DNA from: VXYL01 sp965116935
GTDB taxonomy: Bacteria > Pseudomonadota > Gammaproteobacteria > Pseudomonadales > Azotimanducaceae
Assembly: GCA_965116935.1 (NCBI GenBank)
Contig: OZ220737.1
Span: forward strand, 5,022,001 to 5,086,000
Reading direction: 5' to 3'
DNA length: 64,000 nt
Part shown: piece by piece, positions 54,799 through 62,763 of the stretch
How positions within the stretch are numbered: the first letter of the stretch is position 1
Layout: each line of letters begins with the position of its first letter
Notes under the pieces: model-generated
The model's input: the letters and a program-made list of their open reading frames with translations, nothing else
What the model was told of the DNA's origin: nothing
The model's database searches: none
Made by a program: the position numbers and the translations under genes

Positions 54799-56460
54799 AT
54801 GTCGGACGACCTTCGCGACTTCATCCGCAACCGGATACGGGCCGATGTTGCCGCGGAACGCTTGCCGCATGGCGTGGTGACCCGGTTTCCACCAGAGCCG
54901 AACGGCTATCTGCACATCGGCCATGCCAAGTCGATCTGCCTCAACTTTGGCGTGGCGGAGGAGTTCGACGGGCGCACGTTCCTGCGCTTCGATGACACCA
55001 ACCCCTTGAAGGAAGGGGAGGAATTCGTCGAGGCGATCCGGCGGGACGTGGAGTGGCTCGGCTTCCATTGGAGCGGCGAGCCGACCTTTGCCTCCGACTA
55101 CTTTCGAGAGCTTTATCACTTTGCCGAGCAGTTGATCGAGCGCGGCAAAGCGTTCGTCTGCAGCCTCACGGCGGAGGAGATCCGTGCCAGTCGCGGCACG
55201 CTCACCGAACCCGGCAAGCCAAGCCCCTACCGCGACCGGCCGGCCAACGAGAGCCTGGACCTGTTCCGGCGCATGAGAGCTGGCGAGTTCCCGGACGGTG
55301 CCCACGTGCTGCGCGCCCGCATCGACCCGGCCTCGCCGAACGTCAACATGCGCGACCCCGTCCTGTATCGCATTCGCCACGCTACCCATCACCGCACCGG
55401 CGACGACTGGTGCATCTATCCGATGTATGACTTCACCCACTGCATCTGCGACGCCCTCGAGGGCATCTCCCACTCCCTTTGCACGCTGGAGTTCGAGGAT
55501 CACCGGCCGCTCTACGACTGGGTGCTCGACAACATCGACATGAACTACCACCCGCCGCAGATCGAGTTTTCGCGCCTGGGGCTGCCCTACACCGTGATGT
55601 CCAAGCGACAGTTGACGAAGCTCGTCGCCGATGGCCATGTCTGGGGCTGGGACGATCCCCGCATGCCCACCCTGGCGGGCCTGCGCCGCCGCGGCTATCG
55701 GCCGGAAGCCATCCGCGAGTTCTGCCGCCGCATTGGTGTCAGCAAGGCCGACAACTTGGTGGAGGTGGAGTTCCTCGAGTTCTGCGCCCGCAACGATCTC
55801 GAGAGCACTGCCCCACGGGCAATGGCCGTGCTGAACCCGCTCCCGGTCACCCTCACCAACTACCACGGCGAAGGCGAGACACTCACGGGCCCGTGGCACC
55901 CGCAGCAGGCCGTAATGGGGCAACGCGACATGGCCTTCTCGCGCAACCTTTACATCGAACGGGAAGACTTCAGCGACAACCCGCCGCGCAAGTACCGGCG
56001 GCTGGTGCCCGGCGGCATGGTGCGCTTGCGCTACGGCTACATCATCGAGTGTGAAGAGGTCGTGCGCGACTCCACCGGGGAGATTTCGGAGCTTCGCTGC
56101 CGCTACGTGCCCGAGTCCAAGAGCGGCAGCGACACCAGCGGGCTGAAGCCCAAGGGCGTGATCCACTGGGTGGATGCCAACGCCGCGATCGCCGCCGAGG
56201 TGCGCAACTTCGACCGTCTGTTCGGCGCCCCCGCCCCTGGCGGCGACGATCTCGCGAGCGACCTGAACCCAAACTCGCTCAGCACCGACCACGGCTTCGT
56301 CGAACCTGCCATCGCCGCCTCCCCGGAAACCCGCTTCCAGTTCGAGCGCACCGGCTATTTCGTCAAGGACAGCGAACTGCACCACCCCGAACGCCCGGTC
56401 TTCAATCGCATCGTCTCCCTGCGCGACGGCTGGAAGCCCAAGGCACAAGGGCAAGGCTAG
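54799..56460 (+). CDS. glnS: glutaminyl-tRNA synthetase
   Basis: A 553-residue class I aminoacyl-tRNA synthetase charging tRNA-Gln. The HIGH motif is PPEPNGYLHIGHAKSICLNF and the KMSKS equivalent is VMSKRQLTK; the GlnRS-specific RFDDTNPLKE and MYDFTHCICDALEGISHSLC blocks and the C-terminal anticodon-binding beta barrels are present. Start ATG 54799 agrees with the family. GlnRS is restricted mainly to Gamma- and Betaproteobacteria and a few others, which supports the taxonomic placement. The CoA-transferase gene follows after four bases. Confidence 0.97.
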   Translation: MSDDLRDFIRNRIRADVAAERLPHGVVTRFPPEPNGYLHIGHAKSICLNFGVAEEFDGRTFLRFDDTNPLKEGEEFVEAIRRDVEWLGFHWSGEPTFASDYFRELYHFAEQLIERGKAFVCSLTAEEIRASRGTLTEPGKPSPYRDRPANESLDLFRRMRAGEFPDGAHVLRARIDPASPNVNMRDPVLYRIRHATHHRTGDDWCIYPMYDFTHCICDALEGISHSLCTLEFEDHRPLYDWVLDNIDMNYHPPQIEFSRLGLPYTVMSKRQLTKLVADGHVWGWDDPRMPTLAGLRRRGYRPEAIREFCRRIGVSKADNLVEVEFLEFCARNDLESTAPRAMAVLNPLPVTLTNYHGEGETLTGPWHPQQAVMGQRDMAFSRNLYIEREDFSDNPPRKYRRLVPGGMVRLRYGYIIECEEVVRDSTGEISELRCRYVPESKSGSDTSGLKPKGVIHWVDANAAIAAEVRNFDRLFGAPAPGGDDLASDLNPNSLSTDHGFVEPAIAASPETRFQFERTGYFVKDSELHHPERPVFNRIVSLRDGWKPKAQGQG

Positions 56461-56464
56461 GCCG

Positions 56465-57661
56465 ATGGCAGAGCCCGAAAGCAAGGGGCCGCTTGCAGAC
56501 TTGCGAGTCATCGAACTCGGCACTCTCATCGCCGGCCCGTTCTGTGGCCAGCTTCTCGGCGACATGGGCGCGGAAGTCATCAAGGTGGAAGCCCCTGGCG
56601 TCGGCGACCCGATGCGGTCCTGGGGCCGCGGACTGCCGGTGTGGTGGCCGGTGATCGGGCGCAACAAGAAATCCGTGACGCTGAACCTGCGCGACGAACG
56701 CGGCCAGGACATCCTCCGGCAGTTGGCGCAACGCGCCGATGTGGTGGTGGAGAACTTCCGCCCCGGCACATTGGAGAAGTGGGGGCTCGGCTACGACCAA
56801 CTCGCCGCCGTGAATCCGCGTCTGGTGATGGCGCGGGTCTCCGGCTTCGGGCAGAGCGGGCCCTACTCGCCTCGCGCCGGCTACGGCTCCATCGGCGAGG
56901 CCATGGGCGGCATCCGCTACCTCGCCGGCGACCCGGACCGGCCACCAAGCCGCGTCGGTCTTTCCATCGGAGACTCCCTGGCGGCCACCTTCGCCTGTGT
57001 CGGCACCCTGGCCGCGCTGCACGAACGGGAACTGAGCGGTCGTGGCCAGATGGTGGACTCCGCCATCTACGAGGCGGTGCTGGCGGTGATGGAGTCCACC
57101 ATCCCGGAGTACACCGAGGCCGGGCTCATCCGCGAACGCAGCGGCGCCATCCTGCCCAAGACGGCGCCCTCCAACGTCTATCCGAGCGCCGACGGCGAAG
57201 ACATCGTCATGGGCGCAAACCAAGACTCGGTGTTCGCCCGCCTTGCCGAAGCGATGGGCGAGCCGACGCTGGCCCAGGACGCACGCTACGCCGATCACGT
57301 GGCCCGTGGCGAGCATCAAGCGGAACTCGACGAGCGCATCGCCGCCTGGACCCGCACCCTTCCCGCCGACAAACTGTTGGCAACGCTTGAAGCCAAGGGC
57401 GTTCCCGCCGGCCGCATCTACCGGGCGCCGGAAATGCTCGCCGATCCGCACATCCGCGCCCGCGAGGCAATCGTCGAAGTGGGGCATCGGCTTTTCCCCA
57501 ACCTTCGGATGCAGAACGTCTTTCCCAAGCTCTCGCGCACCCAAGGCACGGTGCGCTGGCCGGGGCCAGAACTCAGCGAGCACAATGCCGAGGTGTACGG
57601 TGGGCTGCTGGGCCTCGGCGAGCACGAGTTGGCAACGCTGGGCGATGCCGGCGTCGTCTGA
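56465..57661 (+). CDS. CaiB/BaiF family CoA-transferase
   Basis: A 398-residue class III CoA-transferase that moves CoA between carboxylic acids. The family opening (DLRVIELGTLIAGPFCGQLL) and GAEVIKVEAP, NKKSVTLNL, ENFRPG and VSGFGQSGPYSPRAGYG blocks are present; the catalytic Asp is in SIGDSLAA (about residue 169). Begins four bases after glnS and overlaps the dehydratase gene by 17 bases. The acyl substrate is not deducible; enzymes of this family act on carnitine, oxalate, succinate, bile acids or itaconate. Confidence 0.94.
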   Translation: MAEPESKGPLADLRVIELGTLIAGPFCGQLLGDMGAEVIKVEAPGVGDPMRSWGRGLPVWWPVIGRNKKSVTLNLRDERGQDILRQLAQRADVVVENFRPGTLEKWGLGYDQLAAVNPRLVMARVSGFGQSGPYSPRAGYGSIGEAMGGIRYLAGDPDRPPSRVGLSIGDSLAATFACVGTLAALHERELSGRGQMVDSAIYEAVLAVMESTIPEYTEAGLIRERSGAILPKTAPSNVYPSADGEDIVMGANQDSVFARLAEAMGEPTLAQDARYADHVARGEHQAELDERIAAWTRTLPADKLLATLEAKGVPAGRIYRAPEMLADPHIRAREAIVEVGHRLFPNLRMQNVFPKLSRTQGTVRWPGPELSEHNAEVYGGLLGLGEHELATLGDAGVV

Positions 57662-58589
57662 GCCCGCGCCCGCCTTCGGCGGAACACACCCATCCGTGGA
57701 TCGGGACGACGTGCTGGCCGCGGCGCGCCGGATCACGGGGCGGGTGCATCGCACGCCGGTTCACACGAGCCGCACCCTCGACGCAGAACTCGGTGCCACG
57801 CTCCTGTTCAAGTGCGAAAACCTGCAACGGATGGGCGCCTTCAAGATTCGCGGTGCGACGAACGCGGTGCGCCAACTGCCGCGCCAAGTGCGGGCCGTGG
57901 CCACGCATTCCTCCGGCAACCACGGCGCGGCTCTCGCCCTTGCCGCGCGGGAGGCTGGCCTCGACGCGTTCATCGTCGTGCCAAGCGACGCCCGCGCCTC
58001 CAAGCGCGCCGCCATCGCGCGCTACGGTGCCACCTTGGTGGAGTGCGAACCGACGCTCGAAGCCCGCACCGCCACGCTCAAGAGGGTGGTGCGGGACACT
58101 GGAGCCACGTTCGTGCCGCCATACGACCATCCCCACATCGTCGCCGGCGCCGGCACGGCAGCGCTCGAACTGCTCGAGGACCACGGGCCATTCGATCAGG
58201 TGTGGGTTCCCGTCGGCGGCGGTGGCCTCGCTGCCGGAACGGCGCTCGCCGCAGATGCGAGCGAAGTGATCCTCGCCGAACCGGAGCTGGCCCGCGACGC
58301 CAAGGACTCGCTGGAAGCTCACGAACTGCGCCCGCCACTGCCCCCACGAACCGTCGCCGACGGACTCCGCACGGGCCTCGGCAGCCTCAACTTCCACATC
58401 CTCCAGCGCCATCGGTGCCGCGTGCTGCTGGCATCCGAATCGTCCATCAAGCACTGGACGAACCGAATCGCCGAAGTGATGAAGATCGTCATCGAACCTT
58501 CCGCCGCAACAACCCTCGCCGCAATGGCCGACAACCCCGGCACGGCACAAGGCCGCGTCGGCGTGATCCTCTCCGGCGGCAACCTGTAG
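57645..58589 (+). CDS. PLP-dependent threonine/serine dehydratase-like protein
   Basis: A 314-residue fold-type II PLP enzyme. The Schiff-base Lys is in GAFKIRGATN, phosphate-binding loop in VPVGGGGLAAG, THSSGNHGAALALAAREAG gives the substrate-loop, and SGGNL ends the domain. No ACT regulatory domain follows, so it is of the catabolic dehydratase or serine-racemase type. ATG at 57645 lies inside the end of the CoA-transferase gene (17-base overlap), so they are coupled. Activity could be threonine/serine deamination, racemisation or hydroxyaspartate dehydration. Confidence 0.9.
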   Translation: MPASSEPAPAFGGTHPSVDRDDVLAAARRITGRVHRTPVHTSRTLDAELGATLLFKCENLQRMGAFKIRGATNAVRQLPRQVRAVATHSSGNHGAALALAAREAGLDAFIVVPSDARASKRAAIARYGATLVECEPTLEARTATLKRVVRDTGATFVPPYDHPHIVAGAGTAALELLEDHGPFDQVWVPVGGGGLAAGTALAADASEVILAEPELARDAKDSLEAHELRPPLPPRTVADGLRTGLGSLNFHILQRHRCRVLLASESSIKHWTNRIAEVMKIVIEPSAATTLAAMADNPGTAQGRVGVILSGGNL

Positions 58590-58611
58590 GACGGCTTGGG
58601 CTGGGGCAAGA

Positions 58612-58835
58612 AGCCGGACAGGGCGACGCACGCGTCGCCCCTACAGGAAGGTGTCGGTCACGTCCCGGGCCGTAGGGGCGACGCATGCGTCGCCCTTCTT
58701 CGGGGGCCTTCCTCATGCGCTAGCGCCGATACGCGCTTTCTCATTGCAAGTCGCGGTCGGCGCGCCAGAGGCGCGCAGGGAAGGCAGGATGCCTTCCCTC
58801 CGAAGGCCCGCCCATCACAAGTCCGACTTACCGGC
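58612..58835. repeat. composite palindromic repeat (C copy) with two unit types
   Basis: Fills the gap after the dehydratase gene. The first part has CAGGGCGACGCACGCGTCGC and, inverted, GTAGGGGCGACGCATGCGTC, which pair with each other. The second part contains CTCATTGCAAGTCGCGGTC (shared inverted with the copy at 8.5 kb), GCGCGCC-AGAG-GCGCGC and AGGGAAGGCAGGATGCCTTCCCT, followed by CCGAAGGCCCG and AAGTCCGAC, a piece also at the edge of the 12.4-kb element. Confidence 0.78.
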
Positions 58836-58895
58836 TAACGGAACGGCAAGTTTGCGGTAAGGTTGCACCGTTACGGCGGGCGAGCGAGCAACGGC

Positions 58896-59828
58896 ATGGC
58901 AGGCACGGTCGTGGAGGGGCTTGGGCAGCCCCCGTTTGACACTTCGATGCTGGGCGTGGTGCATGGAGCGATGTCCCATTTGGGCGTTGAACGCACCGTG
59001 GCCGAAGCGTTCTTCCTCTCAGGCCATGCCTTCCTCATCAACATCCACGACGAGATTTGCCCGAGCGGGCCGTATGTGTGGAACTGGGACGAGTTCTTCC
59101 GCCTTCTGCCCAACGCCGGCATCCGCATGACCGAGCTAGCGATGCTCATGCCCGCAGCCAACGCTTCGGAACGTTCCGAGGTGGAGGCGCAGGTGCGCAG
59201 AGCGATGGCCGAGGGTGCCGTCTGCTCGTTGGTGCATCTTGATCACCAGTTGGTTCTTGGGCACGACGACGAGGGATTCATGCTGGCGCAGCCTTGGCCG
59301 GGGATGGAAAGCACGCCGGCACGGCTCACCTACGGCACATGGGCGGAGTGCCAGAACGGCCCACCCGTCGGGTTCTTCCGGCTCGAAGCGTGCGAACCGC
59401 CGTCGGCACAGCCCGCCCTGGATGCGCTCGCGTACGCCGTCGATCTCTGGGAGCACCCGGAACGACACACGAACCCGCCCTACGCTGCCGGCGACGGCGC
59501 CTATGCCAAGTGGCTAGCCGCCATCGACGAAGGTCCCAAAGACGTGCATGGAAACTGGTGGAACGCCTCGGTTTGGGCCGAATGCCGGCAACATGCAGCC
59601 GGTTACTTCGCCTCTTTCGCCAGTGGGGCCAATGGTGCAAGCCCCATCTCGGCGGAAGATGCCGGTTGGTTGGCAGACCAGTATCAGAAGCTCACCCGCC
59701 TCCTGCGACTCGCGTCTGATCGAGAGTCGCCAGCCGCCGAAAAACGCCGTCACATTGCCGAAGCACGGGAGTTGGATCGAGCCTGCATGCAGCGCCTTGC
59801 CGCACAAGTCGAGGAAGCGACGGCGTGA
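58896..59828 (+). CDS. BtrH/DUF4872-like protein
   Basis: A 310-residue protein resembling the BtrH N-terminal/DUF4872 group, a cysteine-peptidase-like fold that includes the acyltransferase BtrH of butirosin biosynthesis. Visible pieces: MLGVVHGAMSHLGVERTVAEAF, a loop ICPSGPYVWNWDEFF, and SLVHLDHQLVLGHDDEGFML with a conserved-looking His, followed by AQPWPGM. There is a Cys in AVCSLVHL near that His. ATG at 58896 is chosen over 58863. The gene overlaps the desaturase gene by four bases. Acyl transfer in a biosynthetic pathway is inference. Confidence 0.6.
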   Translation: MAGTVVEGLGQPPFDTSMLGVVHGAMSHLGVERTVAEAFFLSGHAFLINIHDEICPSGPYVWNWDEFFRLLPNAGIRMTELAMLMPAANASERSEVEAQVRRAMAEGAVCSLVHLDHQLVLGHDDEGFMLAQPWPGMESTPARLTYGTWAECQNGPPVGFFRLEACEPPSAQPALDALAYAVDLWEHPERHTNPPYAAGDGAYAKWLAAIDEGPKDVHGNWWNASVWAECRQHAAGYFASFASGANGASPISAEDAGWLADQYQKLTRLLRLASDRESPAAEKRRHIAEARELDRACMQRLAAQVEEATA

Positions 59829-60892
59829 GCGGCACGCACAGCTTCGATCCCGACTTCCGCATCGACTGGTATCGGAGCCCCATCGATCGCGACGTGCTCA
59901 CCGAACTCATGCAGCGCGACGACCTGCGCGGATGGCTACAGACGATTGGTCACTTGGGACTCTTCTTCGTCACGGCCACCTTGGCAACCCTAGCCTACCT
60001 CAACATCGATGCCTCGAACTGGCCATGGGCCGTGCCGCTCTTGGTCGTTGCGCTCTTCGCCCACGGCACGATCGGCCCGTTCATGGGGTTGATTGCCGTC
60101 CACGAACTGCAACATCGCACCGTGTTCCGCTCGCGACGCCTCAACGCCTTCTTCGAGAAGGTGTACGCCTTCATCAGTTGGTCGGACTACATCTGGTATC
60201 AGGAGAGCCACGCAATCCACCACCAAGCCACCTGCCACGCGGCTCACGATGGCGAAGTGCTCCTACCGGTGCGCTTCAGCCTGCGCCGCTGGCGGGTGTG
60301 GCTGGGACTCTTGGCCTGGAATCCACGCGCCACCTGGCAGCGGCTCAAGCTCGTCTGGCGTCATGCACGCGGCGAGGTGCGTGGCGACTGGTATGGCCAC
60401 GTGTTGCCGGAGTCGGATAAGCCACTTCGCCGCCGACACCGCAACTGGGCGCGCACGCTGCTCATAGGCCACGGCGTTCTGGCACTGGCGTTCATCCTCA
60501 CCGGCAACTGGTTCCTGATCGTGGTGTTCACCATCGGTACCCAATACTGCGGCTGGCTGGGATTCCTCTGCGGCGTGCCGCAACACTACGGACTCAACTC
60601 CGATGTCCCGGACTTCCGCATGAACACCCGCACGTTCACCTGCTCCTGGCTGCCGGCGTTCTACTACTGGAACATGCAATATCACCTGGAACACCACATG
60701 TACCCCGCCGTGCCCTTCTACAACCTGCCGAAGCTGCGCAAGGCGATCGAACAGGACCTGCCGCCGGCAACCCACGGCCTCATCGCCACCTGGCGCGAGA
60801 TGCTTGCTCTCAGAAGGAACTTCCTTGCCGATCCGAGCTATCGCTACTCGCCGACCGTGCCGAGCCCGGCGGCGTCGATGAACCCCGCCTGA
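59825..60892 (+). CDS. membrane fatty acid desaturase
   Basis: A 355-residue di-iron membrane enzyme introducing double bonds or hydroxyls in acyl chains. The three histidine boxes are HELQHRT, ESHAIHHQA and QYHLEHHMYP, and four hydrophobic segments lie around them (LGLFFVTATLATLAYL, VPLLVVALFAHGTIG, LLIGHGVLALAFILTG, WFLIVVFTIGTQY). GTG at 59825 overlaps the previous stop (GTGA). The P450 gene follows after 24 bases with an AAGGAG ahead of it. Substrate chain and position are unknown. Confidence 0.92.
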   Translation: MSGTHSFDPDFRIDWYRSPIDRDVLTELMQRDDLRGWLQTIGHLGLFFVTATLATLAYLNIDASNWPWAVPLLVVALFAHGTIGPFMGLIAVHELQHRTVFRSRRLNAFFEKVYAFISWSDYIWYQESHAIHHQATCHAAHDGEVLLPVRFSLRRWRVWLGLLAWNPRATWQRLKLVWRHARGEVRGDWYGHVLPESDKPLRRRHRNWARTLLIGHGVLALAFILTGNWFLIVVFTIGTQYCGWLGFLCGVPQHYGLNSDVPDFRMNTRTFTCSWLPAFYYWNMQYHLEHHMYPAVPFYNLPKLRKAIEQDLPPATHGLIATWREMLALRRNFLADPSYRYSPTVPSPAASMNPA

Positions 60893-60916
60893 TCGACCAT
60901 CAGGCAAGGAGTCAGC

Positions 60917-62125
60917 ATGAACGCACCTGCCGCGCCGCTCGCCGACCTCGACCCATCCGACCCCACGTTGCAAGCGGACGACACTTGGCGTCCGGTGTTC
61001 AAGCGCTTGCGCGCCGGGGCGCCCCTCCACTTCACGGCGGACACGGAGCTGTTCGGCTCCTTTTGGTCGGTGACCCGCTATGAGGACATCCGCTACGTGG
61101 ACACCCACCACGACCTGTTCTCGTCGGAAACCGGCATCGTGATTGGAGATCAGGCCGAGGACTTCGAGCTGCCCATGTTCATCGCCATGGACCCGCCCAA
61201 GCACGACGAGCAGCGCAAGGTCGTGAGCCCCGTGGTGGCGCCCATGAATCTCAAGACGATGGAGAGCACGATCCGAACCCGAGCTTGCGCGATTCTCGAC
61301 GGCCTGCCGAGGGGCGAAACATTCAATTGGGTGGAGCGGGTTTCCATCGAGCTGACGACGCAGATGCTCGCCACGCTGTTCGACTTCCCGTTCGAGGAAC
61401 GCCGGCGCCTGACGCGGTGGTCGGACGTTGCCACCGCACGCCCTGGCATGGGCATCGTCGAAACGGAGGAGCAGCGCCGAGAGGAACTCTACGAGTGTCT
61501 TGCCTGCTTCACCGACCTGTGGAACCAGCGCGTCAATGCTCCGCCCGGCAACGACCTCATCTCCATGCTGGCGCACGGCGAGGCGACACAGGACATGTCG
61601 CCGCAGGAATACCTCGGCAACCTGCTGCTGCTGATCGTCGGCGGCAATGACACAACCCGCAACTCCATCTCCGGCGGCGTGCTGGCGTTCAACCGATTCC
61701 CGGACGAGCTCGCTAAGCTCCGTGCCAATGCCAAGCTTCTCCCCAACGCCGTGTCGGAGATCATCCGCTGGCAAACGCCTCTCGCGCACATGCGACGCCG
61801 GGCCACGCAGGACATCGAGATGCACGGCCAAACCATCCGCAAGGGCGACAAGGTGGTCATGTGGTACGTCTCCGGCAACCGCGACCAGGATGTCTGGGAG
61901 CGCCCCGACGACCTCATGATCGAACGCGCCAACGCCCGCGCCCACCTCGCCTTTGGCTTTGGCATCCACCGTTGCATGGGCAACCGCCTGGCGGAGATGC
62001 AGCTGCGCATCGTCTGGGAGGAGATCCTGCGCCGATTCGAGACCGTGGAAGTGGTGGGCGAGCCGGTGCGAGTGCTGTCGAACTTCGTCCGCGGCTATTC
62101 CGAACTGCCGGTGCGCGTGACGTAA
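60917..62125 (+). CDS. cytochrome P450, CYP153-like
   Basis: A 402-residue soluble P450. Heme-binding block FGFGIHRCMGNRLAEM carries the axial Cys; I-helix oxygen-activating motif GGNDTTRNS and ExxR in EIIRW are present. The C-terminal RVLSNFVRGYSELPVR and the LLIVGGNDTTRNS segment are typical of the CYP153 group of alkane/fatty-acid terminal hydroxylases. It needs a ferredoxin and reductase, neither of which is in the window. ATG at 60917 has AAGGAG just upstream. Its TAA overlaps the next ATG (TAATG). Hydroxylation of a lipid made by the desaturase is possible. Confidence 0.94.
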   Translation: MNAPAAPLADLDPSDPTLQADDTWRPVFKRLRAGAPLHFTADTELFGSFWSVTRYEDIRYVDTHHDLFSSETGIVIGDQAEDFELPMFIAMDPPKHDEQRKVVSPVVAPMNLKTMESTIRTRACAILDGLPRGETFNWVERVSIELTTQMLATLFDFPFEERRRLTRWSDVATARPGMGIVETEEQRREELYECLACFTDLWNQRVNAPPGNDLISMLAHGEATQDMSPQEYLGNLLLLIVGGNDTTRNSISGGVLAFNRFPDELAKLRANAKLLPNAVSEIIRWQTPLAHMRRRATQDIEMHGQTIRKGDKVVMWYVSGNRDQDVWERPDDLMIERANARAHLAFGFGIHRCMGNRLAEMQLRIVWEEILRRFETVEVVGEPVRVLSNFVRGYSELPVRVT

Positions 62126-62763
62126 TGCCCCAAGAGACAGGCGACTCGGAACGGCCGGCGAGGGTTCCGCACCGCTTTCACAGCATGGAATACGTTGCCA
62201 ACTGGGCACAGGATGTCGGCAATCCCGTGCGCGAGAGCGTCTTCCACCACATCCTCGCCCAGCTTGTGCTGCAGGGCGACGAATCGCTTCACATCGTCGA
62301 GCTGGCATCGGGCCCAGGCATCTTGGCCGAGTTCCTGCTCGAACGCCTGCCCAACGCTACCTACGAAGGGATGGACTACTCAGAGCCGATGCTGACGTTG
62401 GCGCGGGAACGCACCGAACGCTTCGGCGAGCGCGTGCATCTGCATCAGGTGGACTTGCGCGACGACGACTGGCCCGGAGCGGCTGCGCGGCATCCGCAAG
62501 CGGTCATCTCGATGCAGGCCCTGCACGATGTCGGCGACGAGCCGGAACACGAGGCCATCTACGCGGCCGCCCGGCAACTCCTGCACTCGCCGGGACTGTT
62601 CCTCAACGCCGACCTCGTACGCCAATCCGGCAATGGCCCCACCCGCATTCCCCTGCACCGGCATTTGGCGATGCTTTCTGCGGCGGGATTCAACGACGTG
62701 GAATCTACCCTGACGATTGGTGCCTACGCCTGCATCAGGGGCGTCGCGGATTCGGTCAGATGA
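62125..62763 (+). CDS. class I SAM-dependent methyltransferase
   Basis: A 212-residue Rossmann-fold methyltransferase. Motif I IVELASGPGILAEFLLERLP and the acidic strand MDYSEPMLTLARERTERFG, then VDLRDDDWPGAA, mark the SAM site. ATG at 62125 overlaps the P450 stop, and the TGA overlaps the next ATG (ATGA), so it is the middle of a coupled chain. Acceptor unknown. Confidence 0.88.
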   Translation: MPQETGDSERPARVPHRFHSMEYVANWAQDVGNPVRESVFHHILAQLVLQGDESLHIVELASGPGILAEFLLERLPNATYEGMDYSEPMLTLARERTERFGERVHLHQVDLRDDDWPGAAARHPQAVISMQALHDVGDEPEHEAIYAAARQLLHSPGLFLNADLVRQSGNGPTRIPLHRHLAMLSAAGFNDVESTLTIGAYACIRGVADSVR

